Below the pieces are notes generated by a model that did not search any database, was not told the origin of the DNA, and saw only the letters and a program-made list of their open reading frames with translations. Made by a program: the position numbers and the translations under genes. From the NCBI GenBank assembly GCA_024403695.1, contig JAKSRI010000023.1, positions 1-46,530 on the forward strand: a stretch of DNA of 46,530 nucleotides, written 5' to 3'. The stretch comes from Saccharofermentans sp. (lineage in GTDB: Bacteria > Bacillota > Clostridia > Saccharofermentanales > Saccharofermentanaceae). This document shows, in pieces, positions 25,544-33,586 of the stretch; the stretch's first letter is position 1; each line of letters starts with the position of its first letter.

Positions 25544-25762
25544 TTAGAACTCGATCTCGCAATCTGGCTCAACCTTACGGCATGCCTTGAGAACTGCCTT
25601 CATTGTCTTCTTCTCATCAGCGCCCTCAGCGAACTCTACTGTCATCTTCTGTGTCATGAAGTTAACTACTGCGTTTGTAACGCCATCAACCTTGTTTGCT
25701 GCAACCTCCATAAGGTTAGCGCAGTTTGCACAATCTACTTCTACAACGTATGTCTTTTTCAT
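25544..25762 (-). CDS. Stand-alone HMA metal-binding protein
   Basis: 72 residues forming one heavy-metal-associated (ferredoxin-like) domain. The metal site is Asp10-Cys11-x-x-Cys14 (DCANC); the acidic residue before the first Cys is typical of Zn/Cd rather than Cu domains. It probably delivers metal to, or regulates, the downstream ATPase, which lacks this domain. AAGGAG precedes the ATG and the ATPase gene follows after 39 bp. Confidence 0.9.
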   Translation of the reverse strand: MKKTYVVEVDCANCANLMEVAANKVDGVTNAVVNFMTQKMTVEFAEGADEKKTMKAVLKACRKVEPDCEIEF

Positions 25763-25787
25763 TTTATATTTGCTCCTTTTCGTTAAT

Positions 25788-25847
25788 GATTAAATGATTG
25801 TTTAATCTTCATGACTGAACTATAATGACTTTTGTGAGGGGCGTCAA
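25788..25847. promoter_or_regulatory. Overlapping divergent promoters with ArsR-type operator
   Basis: Minus strand: TTGACG (25842-25847) and TATAGT (25819-25824), spacer 17, drive the HMA-ATPase operon. Plus strand: TTGTTT (25798-25803) and TATAAT (25821-25826), spacer 17, drive the regulator. A perfect 7-bp inverted repeat GATTAAA-N6-TTTAATC (25788-25807) covers the plus -35 and lies just after the minus transcription start. One bound ArsR dimer would block both promoters, giving metal-induced efflux and autoregulation. Confidence 0.75.
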
Positions 25848-25906
25848 CGCGATTTGGACAACAACTGCCATTTGGGCGAAACTGATTTCCAAAAAGGAGA
25901 AATATC

Positions 25907-26653
25907 ATGTCTATTAAGGAACTTCCACACCACCACGGGGACGAGCATGAGATAAAGGAACTAAGCACCAGCCTCCAGGAGCAGGGCGAAAGTTTCGTAA
26001 AGGTTTCCGAACTTTTTAAGCAGCTCGGCGACCCTTCCCGTATTAAAATTTTCTGGCTTTTGTGCCACCACGAGGACTGTGTCCTTAATATCGCATCCAT
26101 CCTTGGCATGTCCAGCCCGGCAGTATCACACCACCTTAAGAGTTTACGCGACTACGACCTGGTAGCATTTCGCCGCGTGGGCAAAGAAGTTTATTACAAA
26201 GCGGCAGACAACGCGGTTTCTTCCCTTTTGCACGAAATGATCGAGGACATGATAGACATCACTTGCCCTCAGAACTCCCATGACGACTGCTGCTGCGGCG
26301 CACACCATGAGGAGCACTCCTCCGAGTACACCCACGAGCAAGTGGAGATTATCCGCGACATTCACGACTACCTGTCACATCACCTGGATCAGCGCACCAC
26401 CATCGAGTCTCTGTCCAAGATTTTCCCAATGAATCCGACAACAATTAAAATGGTGTTTAAATCTGTATATGGCAACTCCATCGCTGCCCACATTAAGGAG
26501 CACCGTATGGAGCAGGCTGCCCGTCTGCTTAATGACACGGACTACAACATTGCTGAGATTGCCAGCAGCGTAGGATATTCCAGCCAAAGTAAATTCACCG
26601 CAGCATTCAAAGAATACTACGGTGTTTTGCCTACAGATTATCGTAAAAAATGA
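25907..26653 (+). CDS. ArsR/SmtB-AraC fusion metalloregulator
   Basis: 248 residues. Residues 28-118 are an ArsR/SmtB winged helix with the DPSRIKIFWLL start, the metal-box Cys58 (EDCVLNIA) and the recognition helix SSPAVSHHLKSL. Residues 120-143 are a Cys/His-rich linker (CPQNSHDDCCCGAHHEEH). Residues 145-247 are a complete AraC-type double helix-turn-helix (TIESLSKIFPM, then NIAEIASSVGYSSQSKFTAAF). Histidines also cluster at 8-14. Ordinary ArsR proteins end near residue 120, so a second DNA-binding unit on a metal sensor is unusual. Divergent to the efflux genes it should control. GGAG precedes the ATG; the gene is richer in G+C than its neighbours. Confidence 0.92.
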   Translation: MSIKELPHHHGDEHEIKELSTSLQEQGESFVKVSELFKQLGDPSRIKIFWLLCHHEDCVLNIASILGMSSPAVSHHLKSLRDYDLVAFRRVGKEVYYKAADNAVSSLLHEMIEDMIDITCPQNSHDDCCCGAHHEEHSSEYTHEQVEIIRDIHDYLSHHLDQRTTIESLSKIFPMNPTTIKMVFKSVYGNSIAAHIKEHRMEQAARLLNDTDYNIAEIASSVGYSSQSKFTAAFKEYYGVLPTDYRKK

Positions 26654-26660
26654 TTTTTTA

Positions 26661-26809
26661 TTACCATTCTACCAACTACTACCAAATGAGCTACCAAATT
26701 CAGCTTGAATATGGTAGTTTTTTATCCATTTGTGGTAATTTTTGAATTATTACCAATGCTGCTACCATATATCACATAAAATGGTAATAAAACGCGCTTT
26801 TTTGGTAGT
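26661..26809. repeat. Intergenic region dense in TACCA/TGGTA inverted motifs
   Basis: Between two convergent genes, six TACCA and four TGGTA occur in about 150 bp. Possible stems include ACTACCA (26678-26684) with TGGTAGT (26712-26718 or 26803-26809) and ATTACCA (26749-26755) with TGGTAAT (26733-26739 or 26782-26788). Alternative pairings exclude one another. No gene is visible. Some of these hairpins may act as terminators since T-runs follow. Confidence 0.7.
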
Positions 26810-26815
26810 TTATGA

Positions 26816-27541
26816 TTACTTCATATTTAAGTAATAGTACTGACCATTGCTTACATCTCCAACAAAGCCCCAAAGCTCCATATAAGTTCCATCAGTGTAT
26901 CCATAGAATATGATCTGAACATTCTCGTCCTCTGTGGAACCACTAATAGTCTTAGTCTGAATATTGAATTCGATAACAATCAGGTTCGCAGGTGCATAGA
27001 ACTCATCTCCAGCATTACGATCATAATAATCTGTGTATGAATCAACTGTAGCGTAACCATGTGAGATCATGTAGATACCAGCATCACCACCACAGTAAGC
27101 CTCATAGCCACCCTGGTGGAAATTGTCAGAATGCTCATCATCCTTACACCACTTAAGCTCACCATAATCGAAGACATATTCAGAACCATCGGAACCAACA
27201 AAAGTAATTCCATTGAGGCTGTTATATTTCTCTGTGATGGAGCGCTCTCTGCCAAAGTCATCATCTCTCTTTGTAATCTGATCCTTAGGAGAATCATTGG
27301 ATGTTGCAGCCACCTCATAATAAGGAAGATATCCCTCCTCATATGAAAGCTCATCTGGATTTACAGACTTGCCTGGCTTATCGTCGTCATCGTCATCATC
27401 ATCTTCTTCGTCGTCATCTCTGTTTCTGCTATGCTTCTTCTTAGATGAGCTATCATCATCCTTTGAACCAAAGCTACAGGCTGTAAACGCTGAAGCTGTC
27501 ATTGCCGCAGCAAGAATAATAGCAATAATCTTTCTTTTCAT
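26816..27541 (-). CDS. Asp-rich putative lipoprotein of the ABC-2/two-component operon
   Basis: 241 residues. The signal ends in AFTAC (lipid Cys22). Then come SKKKHSRNR and a run of about 16 acidic residues (DDDEEDDDDDDDD), a charge-segregated linker. Residues 70-241 look like a beta-rich domain with many Tyr and Gly; I do not recognise it. AGGAGAGA precedes the ATG. It begins 15 bases after the response-regulator stop, so it is likely the last gene of that operon. Confidence 0.75.
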   Translation of the reverse strand: MKRKIIAIILAAAMTASAFTACSFGSKDDDSSSKKKHSRNRDDDEEDDDDDDDDKPGKSVNPDELSYEEGYLPYYEVAATSNDSPKDQITKRDDDFGRERSITEKYNSLNGITFVGSDGSEYVFDYGELKWCKDDEHSDNFHQGGYEAYCGGDAGIYMISHGYATVDSYTDYYDRNAGDEFYAPANLIVIEFNIQTKTISGSTEDENVQIIFYGYTDGTYMELWGFVGDVSNGQYYYLNMK

Positions 27542-27556
27542 AGTCTCTCTCCTATC

Positions 27557-28180
27557 TTAAATAATGTTCTTATAGTAAAAACATGCTAGCTGTGTTCTAT
27601 CTCTCAGATCGAGCTTGGACAGAACTGAACTCATAAGATTACGAACCGTACCTTCACTTAGGAACATCTTCTCGGCGATTTCCTTATTCGACAAACCATC
27701 AGCCACAAGCTTAATAAGCTCCTGCTCTTTCTCAGTGATATCGAACTCAGAATAATCGAATCTCTCCTTACGGTTAAGCATGTCTGGAAGCTTCTCTACA
27801 ATCTTACTTCCGAACACTGACTGACCGCCATAAACGGCACGAACAGAATCCGCCAGTGTGCCACATTCCTGCTTCAGAATATATCCTGAAGCGCCAAGTC
27901 GAAGCGCCTTGTTGATGTACTCGTCATCAAGGAAAGTTGTAAGGAAAAGAATCTTTATATCAGGGTGTGATGCGAGGATTTTTTCTCCTGCCTCGAGGCC
28001 ATTCATATTATCCATACGAATATCCATAACCAGCACATCGGGATTATGTGCATCCACGAGAGATATAGCCTCCACACCGCTGTTGCCAATGGCAACAACT
28101 TCCATATCAGATTCGTTATTTAGGATAATCTGCAAAGATCCAGATACTAACGGATCGTCATCTACGATTATTATCTTCAT
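27557..28180 (-). CDS. NarL/LuxR-type response regulator
   Basis: 207 residues. The receiver has the acidic DDD at 7-9 and phospho-acceptor Asp53 in VLVMDIRM. The C-terminal LuxR helix-turn-helix is ELIKLVADGLSNKEIAEKMFLSEGTVRN. It pairs with the histidine kinase whose stop overlaps its ATG. It probably controls the exporter operon it belongs to. Confidence 0.95.
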   Translation of the reverse strand: MKIIIVDDDPLVSGSLQIILNNESDMEVVAIGNSGVEAISLVDAHNPDVLVMDIRMDNMNGLEAGEKILASHPDIKILFLTTFLDDEYINKALRLGASGYILKQECGTLADSVRAVYGGQSVFGSKIVEKLPDMLNRKERFDYSEFDITEKEQELIKLVADGLSNKEIAEKMFLSEGTVRNLMSSVLSKLDLRDRTQLACFYYKNII

Positions 28181-29292
28181 GTTCTCTCCTTCTTAGGTAT
28201 TGTCGCCAATACCTCAAATCCAGAATGACTACTTCTTATAGTAGCTCGACCGCCCAAACCAGATGCGCGGTCATATATATTACTTAATCCGATGCCGTGA
28301 CCGTCAGAGGCCTCAGCAGCGGAAAGCGTATATTCTCTCTCAGGACAATCGCCATTATCCTGGACAAGTACTCTCCAGAAAGCAGCGTTCTCGATGACTT
28401 CAATCTTAACCTTGTCGCCAGTACTATGTTTTGCGATATTAGTGACAGCTTCCTTGATAATTCCCAGAATTGCCGTCTTAGTGTCATTGTTGGCTGGAGA
28501 TTCTATGGAAGTGGACACATCCACCTTAAATCTCTCAGGCAAAGTCTTGGCGATATCGTTAATTCCTATGGCGAGGTCGATGGAGTCATCGTGAAGCTCA
28601 TGAACAGAGCGACGGATACCTGTCATGGCGAGGTCCAGCGTCTCACTTACAGAATCTAACTGAGCACCAACATTAGGGTCCTTATTAATTATCTTGAGCG
28701 CCTGCATCTGAACGATAACTCGTGTGATCTGGTGACCAACATTGTCGTGAATCTCACGGGCAATTCTGTTACGCTCCTTAAGGCGCGCAGTGTAAATATC
28801 GCTCACCGTTTTCTCGCGCATTTCGCGACGCTTGTTGGCGGCATCACGTGCCTCCTGACGGGCCTCGTCATACTTATTAATGGAGGTGGTCACTTTCGAG
28901 ACGGCCAGAGAGGTGTTAAAGGCAATGTAACCTGCCACGAAACTAATAAGCATTATAAGGAGGCTGCCTCTGGTTGACATGGCCACGCCGAAAGGCAGCA
29001 GCACCATCACTCCAGAACACACGTAGCCGCAAACATCACGGCGATACATAAAAGGGTACACGCATCCAATTATGGAGAAAGCAAAAATAGGGTTAATAAA
29101 GGTGGCCACAACTGAAATAACTGCCATAACAAAAGGCGTATATTTGTGAGGAATAATGTCGCCAGAAAGGATACACAGGATCATAAGAAGCAGACTTGCA
29201 ACATGAACAGCCGCTACGTCCTCATAGGTGAAGACGATGGCGGCTGCAGTAATTATAGTTATTAATGTTTTGTCGGCAATTCTATGTATCAT
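28177..29292 (-). CDS. Sensor histidine kinase (HisKA_3 type)
   Basis: 371 residues. Five or six membrane helices (about 9-130) with little extracellular sequence suggest sensing within the membrane or through the transporter. The phospho-acceptor is His182 in REIHDNVGHQ; the ATPase N, G1 and G2 boxes follow (EAVTNIAKHS, DNGDCPE, GHGIGLSNI). The design resembles LiaS/NatK-type kinases that guard ABC exporters. It overlaps both the upstream permease gene and the downstream regulator by four bases. Confidence 0.94.
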   Translation of the reverse strand: MIHRIADKTLITIITAAAIVFTYEDVAAVHVASLLLMILCILSGDIIPHKYTPFVMAVISVVATFINPIFAFSIIGCVYPFMYRRDVCGYVCSGVMVLLPFGVAMSTRGSLLIMLISFVAGYIAFNTSLAVSKVTTSINKYDEARQEARDAANKRREMREKTVSDIYTARLKERNRIAREIHDNVGHQITRVIVQMQALKIINKDPNVGAQLDSVSETLDLAMTGIRRSVHELHDDSIDLAIGINDIAKTLPERFKVDVSTSIESPANNDTKTAILGIIKEAVTNIAKHSTGDKVKIEVIENAAFWRVLVQDNGDCPEREYTLSAAEASDGHGIGLSNIYDRASGLGGRATIRSSHSGFEVLATIPKKERT

Positions 29293-30485
29293 TCCTTAAT
29301 TATACGCTTACTTGCTGCCAAAAGTGCTATTGCTGCAAGAACTACTGCGAAGAGGAACTCGATAGAGATGCCAATGATTACCTGCTTCAGGTCAAAAGCG
29401 TACTTGGAATATGGCTCATAAGTCATATTGTTTACATATACTGTCCAGTAGAAAGGAAGGAACTTGGCAAATGTAAGTACCTTGCTTCCGATAAATCTCA
29501 TTGGAACAAATACGCCGCAGAAGAATGACATTGAGAGACCTACGATATTTGTTGTCATGGAGAGAATGTTGGAGTTCTTAATGAGGCTTGTCAAAAGGGA
29601 TGTGATAGCACAGCATGAGAGCATACATACGAAGGAGTTAAGAGCTATAACCCAACCATACTGTGTGATAACCTCTGTGCCATGTCCATAGATAAGATTA
29701 ATACCCATAAAGATTGCCCAGATAATCACGCCAGATACAACAAGACCAAGTGTATTTACAAACTGTGTCATGTAACCTGGAACAGGACCAACATTAACTC
29801 TGTCTGATATTTCTTTCTTGTTATTAGCAATGATTGTGTGACCAATACCAAGTGTAAGCATACCGAGAATGAGGTATGGATAGAACTGGTTAATATTGGC
29901 AATGACAATATTCTTATCCTTGTTAGTATCGTCTGTCTTTGTGTCAGATACTACAGTAAGAGTAGCGTTGGTTGTCATGAGATCCTTTGCCTTGGAAGCA
30001 GCCTCTGCCTTGTCGTAACCGAGCTTAATGTAGTTCTGGTAAGCCTGAATGAAGCCATTAACCTGAGAATCAATATCGTATGAGATATAAGACTTGGCGC
30101 CTTCGCAGGATGAATAAGTAATTTCCTTATAGTCCTTGCCGTTCTCGATAGCTTCCTCGAATCCCTCAGGTATTTCCATGTGGAAATCAGTGATATCGAA
30201 GAATACCAGGTTACTGATCTCTGACTCATTCTTGTCGCTATAATCTGTCATGGTGTTATTAACATCCATATACTCGACAAGTGCCTTGCTGAGCTCAGAA
30301 TCATCATTATCAATATAGCTGATGTCGTAACTCTTCTTCTCTGCGGAAATACCTGCTGCATCACCTGCATTACTATTAACCATCATCATAAGAGAGGCGA
30401 GCATTACGATTGTGATGATGCCGTAAATAATAAGACCTGTTCTGTTACGATTTACGAGCTTAAAAAACATTTTAAACAGATGCAT
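29289..30485 (-). CDS. ABC-2 type permease (second subunit)
   Basis: 398 residues. One N-terminal helix, an extracellular domain of about 160 residues (40-200) and five to six C-terminal helices: the ABC2_membrane_3 plan. Overlaps the first permease gene by 14 bases. It forms a heterodimer with that subunit; the substrate is unknown, with antimicrobial-peptide or sodium export typical of such systems. Confidence 0.9.
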   Translation of the reverse strand: MHLFKMFFKLVNRNRTGLIIYGIITIVMLASLMMMVNSNAGDAAGISAEKKSYDISYIDNDDSELSKALVEYMDVNNTMTDYSDKNESEISNLVFFDITDFHMEIPEGFEEAIENGKDYKEITYSSCEGAKSYISYDIDSQVNGFIQAYQNYIKLGYDKAEAASKAKDLMTTNATLTVVSDTKTDDTNKDKNIVIANINQFYPYLILGMLTLGIGHTIIANNKKEISDRVNVGPVPGYMTQFVNTLGLVVSGVIIWAIFMGINLIYGHGTEVITQYGWVIALNSFVCMLSCCAITSLLTSLIKNSNILSMTTNIVGLSMSFFCGVFVPMRFIGSKVLTFAKFLPFYWTVYVNNMTYEPYSKYAFDLKQVIIGISIEFLFAVVLAAIALLAASKRIIKE

Positions 30486-31617
30486 ATTTTTCTCTCCTTA
30501 AAATTACGATGCTGATGGCAAGAAGTGCGATAGCTGTGATAATGATCTTTGCCATGTTAGTGTAGAAGTCAAAATCCTTAGTGGAATAAGCAAGGCGATA
30601 GAAAGCCATATTCATTACAGTTGCAGGATTGATGTCGTTAATGATTGGGCAGTTAAGCTCTAAGACGCCTGGAAGTGAAGCAATCATTTCACCTGAGAGG
30701 AAAACAGAAGTCATAATGATCGCTGTTACCTTATTCTCACGGTTATCGAGAGTACCCTTCATGAGAGATCCACAAACCTCACCAAATGCGATAGCAAAAA
30801 CATTACAAGCTACGACAAATAAACCAAGCTTAAAGTAGTTATTACCAAGTGGAACTTCGAAGATATTCTTCATAATGAAAAGCTGCACAATGTTTATTAC
30901 CAGAGCAACTACGAGCTTACTCATGAAGCATGCGATAATCATGCGGGACTTCTTGGATGGGCTGACTGACACTCTCATAGCCGCAGAAGAAACATCAGCC
31001 TTAATGTCATATACCATGTTTACTCCGTTCATGGAGTTAAAGAGCATACCCATAACGAATGAGCTGTAAAAATACCAGATGTATGGGTTTGGGGATTCAT
31101 CTACGAAGTTACTTGGAGCTGGAACCAACACATCGATTTCTTCACCGAGACTATCGATGAGTGCCATAGCTTCCTTTGGATTCTTAGCAAAAGCATCTTC
31201 GATAAGTGTGTAGTTATTCATGTAAGTGTCAGCAACTGCTCTTCCTACTGCACAAGCTGTGTCTGTGTAACTATTTGAAAGAAGAACTTCAACGTTACCA
31301 TCTGTTATCTTAAAAGCCAGATCGATGTCGCCCTTGAGAAGTGCCTTAGTAACGGCATCTTCACTGCTATACTCATGTACCTTGAAGAGTGGTTCTTCGC
31401 CTTCTGTGAGGTTATCCATCATTGTCTGGAAGCTTTCTTCATACTTTGCATTCTCGCCTGTGTAGATAACTGCTGTATCCAGTGTGATGATTGAATCTAC
31501 TGTGGTTAAGTTTCCGAAAGCAATCTTGAAGCAGAGCATGAGTGCGAGTGGGAAGCAAAGACACCAGAAAAGGAATGTCTTGCTTCTTAAATTGTTACGA
31601 AGATAATATTTAAACAT
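30472..31617 (-). CDS. ABC-2 type permease (first subunit)
   Basis: 381 residues with the same plan: N-terminal helix (FLFWCLCFPLALML), extracellular domain to about 175, then six helices beginning IWYFYSSFVMGMLF. It lies 21 bases after the ATPase gene, so the three genes form one exporter. Confidence 0.91.
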   Translation of the reverse strand: MFKYYLRNNLRSKTFLFWCLCFPLALMLCFKIAFGNLTTVDSIITLDTAVIYTGENAKYEESFQTMMDNLTEGEEPLFKVHEYSSEDAVTKALLKGDIDLAFKITDGNVEVLLSNSYTDTACAVGRAVADTYMNNYTLIEDAFAKNPKEAMALIDSLGEEIDVLVPAPSNFVDESPNPYIWYFYSSFVMGMLFNSMNGVNMVYDIKADVSSAAMRVSVSPSKKSRMIIACFMSKLVVALVINIVQLFIMKNIFEVPLGNNYFKLGLFVVACNVFAIAFGEVCGSLMKGTLDNRENKVTAIIMTSVFLSGEMIASLPGVLELNCPIINDINPATVMNMAFYRLAYSTKDFDFYTNMAKIIITAIALLAISIVILRREKYASV

Positions 31618-31638
31618 TTTCTTTTCCTTTCGTGGGTC

Positions 31639-32580
31639 TTACTCGTCTCTAAGATCTTTACCTGTGAGCTCGAGGAATACATCGTTAAGTGTTGGCTGCT
31701 CGGATGTGATTTTACGCATTGCGTATCCGTTTTCCTGAAGGATGTTCACGATATCGAGAACATTGTGCTTACCACTTCCTGCCTCTACCTTGAGGACGCC
31801 CTCTGTGTAATCAACGCGGAAGATATTCTTCATATCGCGGATCTTATCAAGTGTCTTATCATCGAGGCCGCCAACTTCGATAGAAATTAACTCGCTTGTC
31901 TTAATGGAGCTCTTCAACTCATCTACTGTGCCCTCAGCGATTGCTGTTCCCTTATCAATTACTACGATGTGGTTTGCAAGCTTCTCAACTTCTTCCATGT
32001 AGTGGGATGTGTAAATGATTGTGGCGCCCTGCTTATTAAGCTCTTCGATACCCTCGAGAATCTTGTTACGACTCTGTGGGTCAACTGCTACTGTAGGCTC
32101 GTCGAAGATAATGAGCTTTGGCTTATGAGCAATGCCGCAAGCGATATTAAGTCTTCTCTTAAGTCCACCTGAGAGTTTCTTAGGACGGAACTTTCTAAAA
32201 TCATTAAGTGCTACAAAGTCGATGGCCTCATCAACGTACTTCTTACGAGTTGCCTTATCCTTAATGTAGAGGCCGCAGAAGAAATCAACATTTTCTTCAA
32301 CTGTGAGTGTGTCATAAACTGCAACTTCCTGAGGAACAATTCCAATCTGTGACTTAATGTCATAAGCCTTAGGGCTCATCTCTTTGTCGAAGATCTTGAT
32401 CTCACCCTTGTCATACTCGAGAAGTGAGAGCAGGCAGTTGATTGTTGTGGACTTACCTGATCCGTTAGGTCCGAGAAGACCTAAGATCTCACCTTCTTTT
32501 ACCTTAAGATCAAGGTGATCAACTGCAACTAATTCCTTATATCTTTTAACTAATCCTTTTACTTCAACAACATTAGTCAT
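31639..32580 (-). CDS. ABC-2 exporter ATP-binding protein
   Basis: 313 residues from the ATG at 32580. Walker A is GPNGSGKS (37-44), the signature is LSGGLKRRL, Walker B is LIIFDEPT, and an extra C-terminal domain follows as in DrrA/NatA proteins. The frame is open 13 codons further, but GGAGG stands just before 32580. First gene of the operon ATPase-permease-permease-kinase-regulator-lipoprotein. Confidence 0.94.
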   Translation of the reverse strand: MTNVVEVKGLVKRYKELVAVDHLDLKVKEGEILGLLGPNGSGKSTTINCLLSLLEYDKGEIKIFDKEMSPKAYDIKSQIGIVPQEVAVYDTLTVEENVDFFCGLYIKDKATRKKYVDEAIDFVALNDFRKFRPKKLSGGLKRRLNIACGIAHKPKLIIFDEPTVAVDPQSRNKILEGIEELNKQGATIIYTSHYMEEVEKLANHIVVIDKGTAIAEGTVDELKSSIKTSELISIEVGGLDDKTLDKIRDMKNIFRVDYTEGVLKVEAGSGKHNVLDIVNILQENGYAMRKITSEQPTLNDVFLELTGKDLRDE

Positions 32581-32648
32581 TTTTATTTCCTCCGTATCGG
32601 TTATGGCATTATTATGCATTTTGGGTCTGTTCGTTTGTAGTGAGCACG

Positions 32649-32675
32649 GTCATTTGTTAAAATGACAATTGTCAT
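32649..32675. promoter_or_regulatory. Palindromic operator-like site between divergent operons
   Basis: A perfect 14-bp palindrome ATGACAATTGTCAT (32662-32675) overlaps a second inverted pair GTCATTT-N4-AAATGAC (32649-32666). Three ATGAC half-sites are thus arranged in series between the ABC-2 operon and the zinc-ribbon operon. The form fits a MarR- or response-regulator-type operator; the binding protein is not known. Confidence 0.55.
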
Positions 32676-32698
32676 ATTGTTATTTTTATGGGGGAAGC

Positions 32699-33562
32699 AT
32701 GAAAACTAATTGCGAATTTTGTGGCTCTGTGATTAACGATCACGACGAGAAATGTCCGAGCTGTGGTGCAACCAACGCCAACTACCTTAAGACAGCTCCT
32801 AAGCAGCCTAAGACAATCGAAGAATTAAAGCTCTGGTATCAGGAAAAGAAACTCCCTCCAGAGGAAGTTACACGTTTCTTCATTGGCAAAGATATCAAAG
32901 AAGCAAAGGCTTTTGGTATTTACAAGGACGAAGAACACGGTACATTTGTTGTATATAAGAACAAGGCTGATGGCACTCGCGCTGTAAGATATGACGGCGC
33001 AGATGAGGAATATGCCGTTAATGAACTTTTCCAGAAACTTCGCGAAAGGATGAACGAGGAGAAGGCAAGACACACTCGTGGTGCTTCTACGCTGGCTAAT
33101 AAAAAGAGTGATTTTAAAAAGAATCTTTTAATTGGCGGAGGAATTACTCTCGGTATTATTGGTCTTGCTGCTGGTGTAGCGGCTGTTGATGAGCACAAGG
33201 TAAAGAAATACCGTGAAGATCACCCAATGTACAACCAGTACTATGAGTACGATGATGGTTATTACTACAACCTTGATGGTGACTATTATTCATACGACGA
33301 AGATAATGGTGAGTGGTATTACTTCGGTGGTGCTCCATTCGATGAGGATGACTATAAGGATTATAAGTTAGATGGTAATTATGCTGACTATGATCTCTCA
33401 GATTTTGAAGATACAGACTATTACACTGGCTGGTACAGTGACTTTGTAAATAGCGACAGCGATTCCGGTAATGATGGTGGTAATAACGACGATGACTGGG
33501 ACTCCGGCTGGGACGGCGGAGACTGGGATTCCGGCGGAGGAGACTGGGACTCAGACTGGTAA
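32699..33562 (+). CDS. Membrane protein with zinc ribbon and Asp/Tyr/Trp/Gly-rich tail
   Basis: 287 residues. Residues 1-30 form a zinc ribbon (Cys5, Cys8, Cys19, Cys22). Residues 35-130 are a charged alpha/beta segment. One membrane helix lies at about 141-163. The remaining 120 residues are low-complexity, dominated by Asp, Tyr, Gly and Trp, ending in repeats of DWDSG. If the ribbon is cytosolic the acidic tail lies outside. GGGGGAAG selects the ATG at 32699. I do not recognise the family. First gene of a tight plus-strand run. Confidence 0.82.
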   Translation: MKTNCEFCGSVINDHDEKCPSCGATNANYLKTAPKQPKTIEELKLWYQEKKLPPEEVTRFFIGKDIKEAKAFGIYKDEEHGTFVVYKNKADGTRAVRYDGADEEYAVNELFQKLRERMNEEKARHTRGASTLANKKSDFKKNLLIGGGITLGIIGLAAGVAAVDEHKVKKYREDHPMYNQYYEYDDGYYYNLDGDYYSYDEDNGEWYYFGGAPFDEDDYKDYKLDGNYADYDLSDFEDTDYYTGWYSDFVNSDSDSGNDGGNNDDDWDSGWDGGDWDSGGGDWDSDW

Positions 33563-33586
33563 TATTTTGTTAAGTGGAGGCATGTG

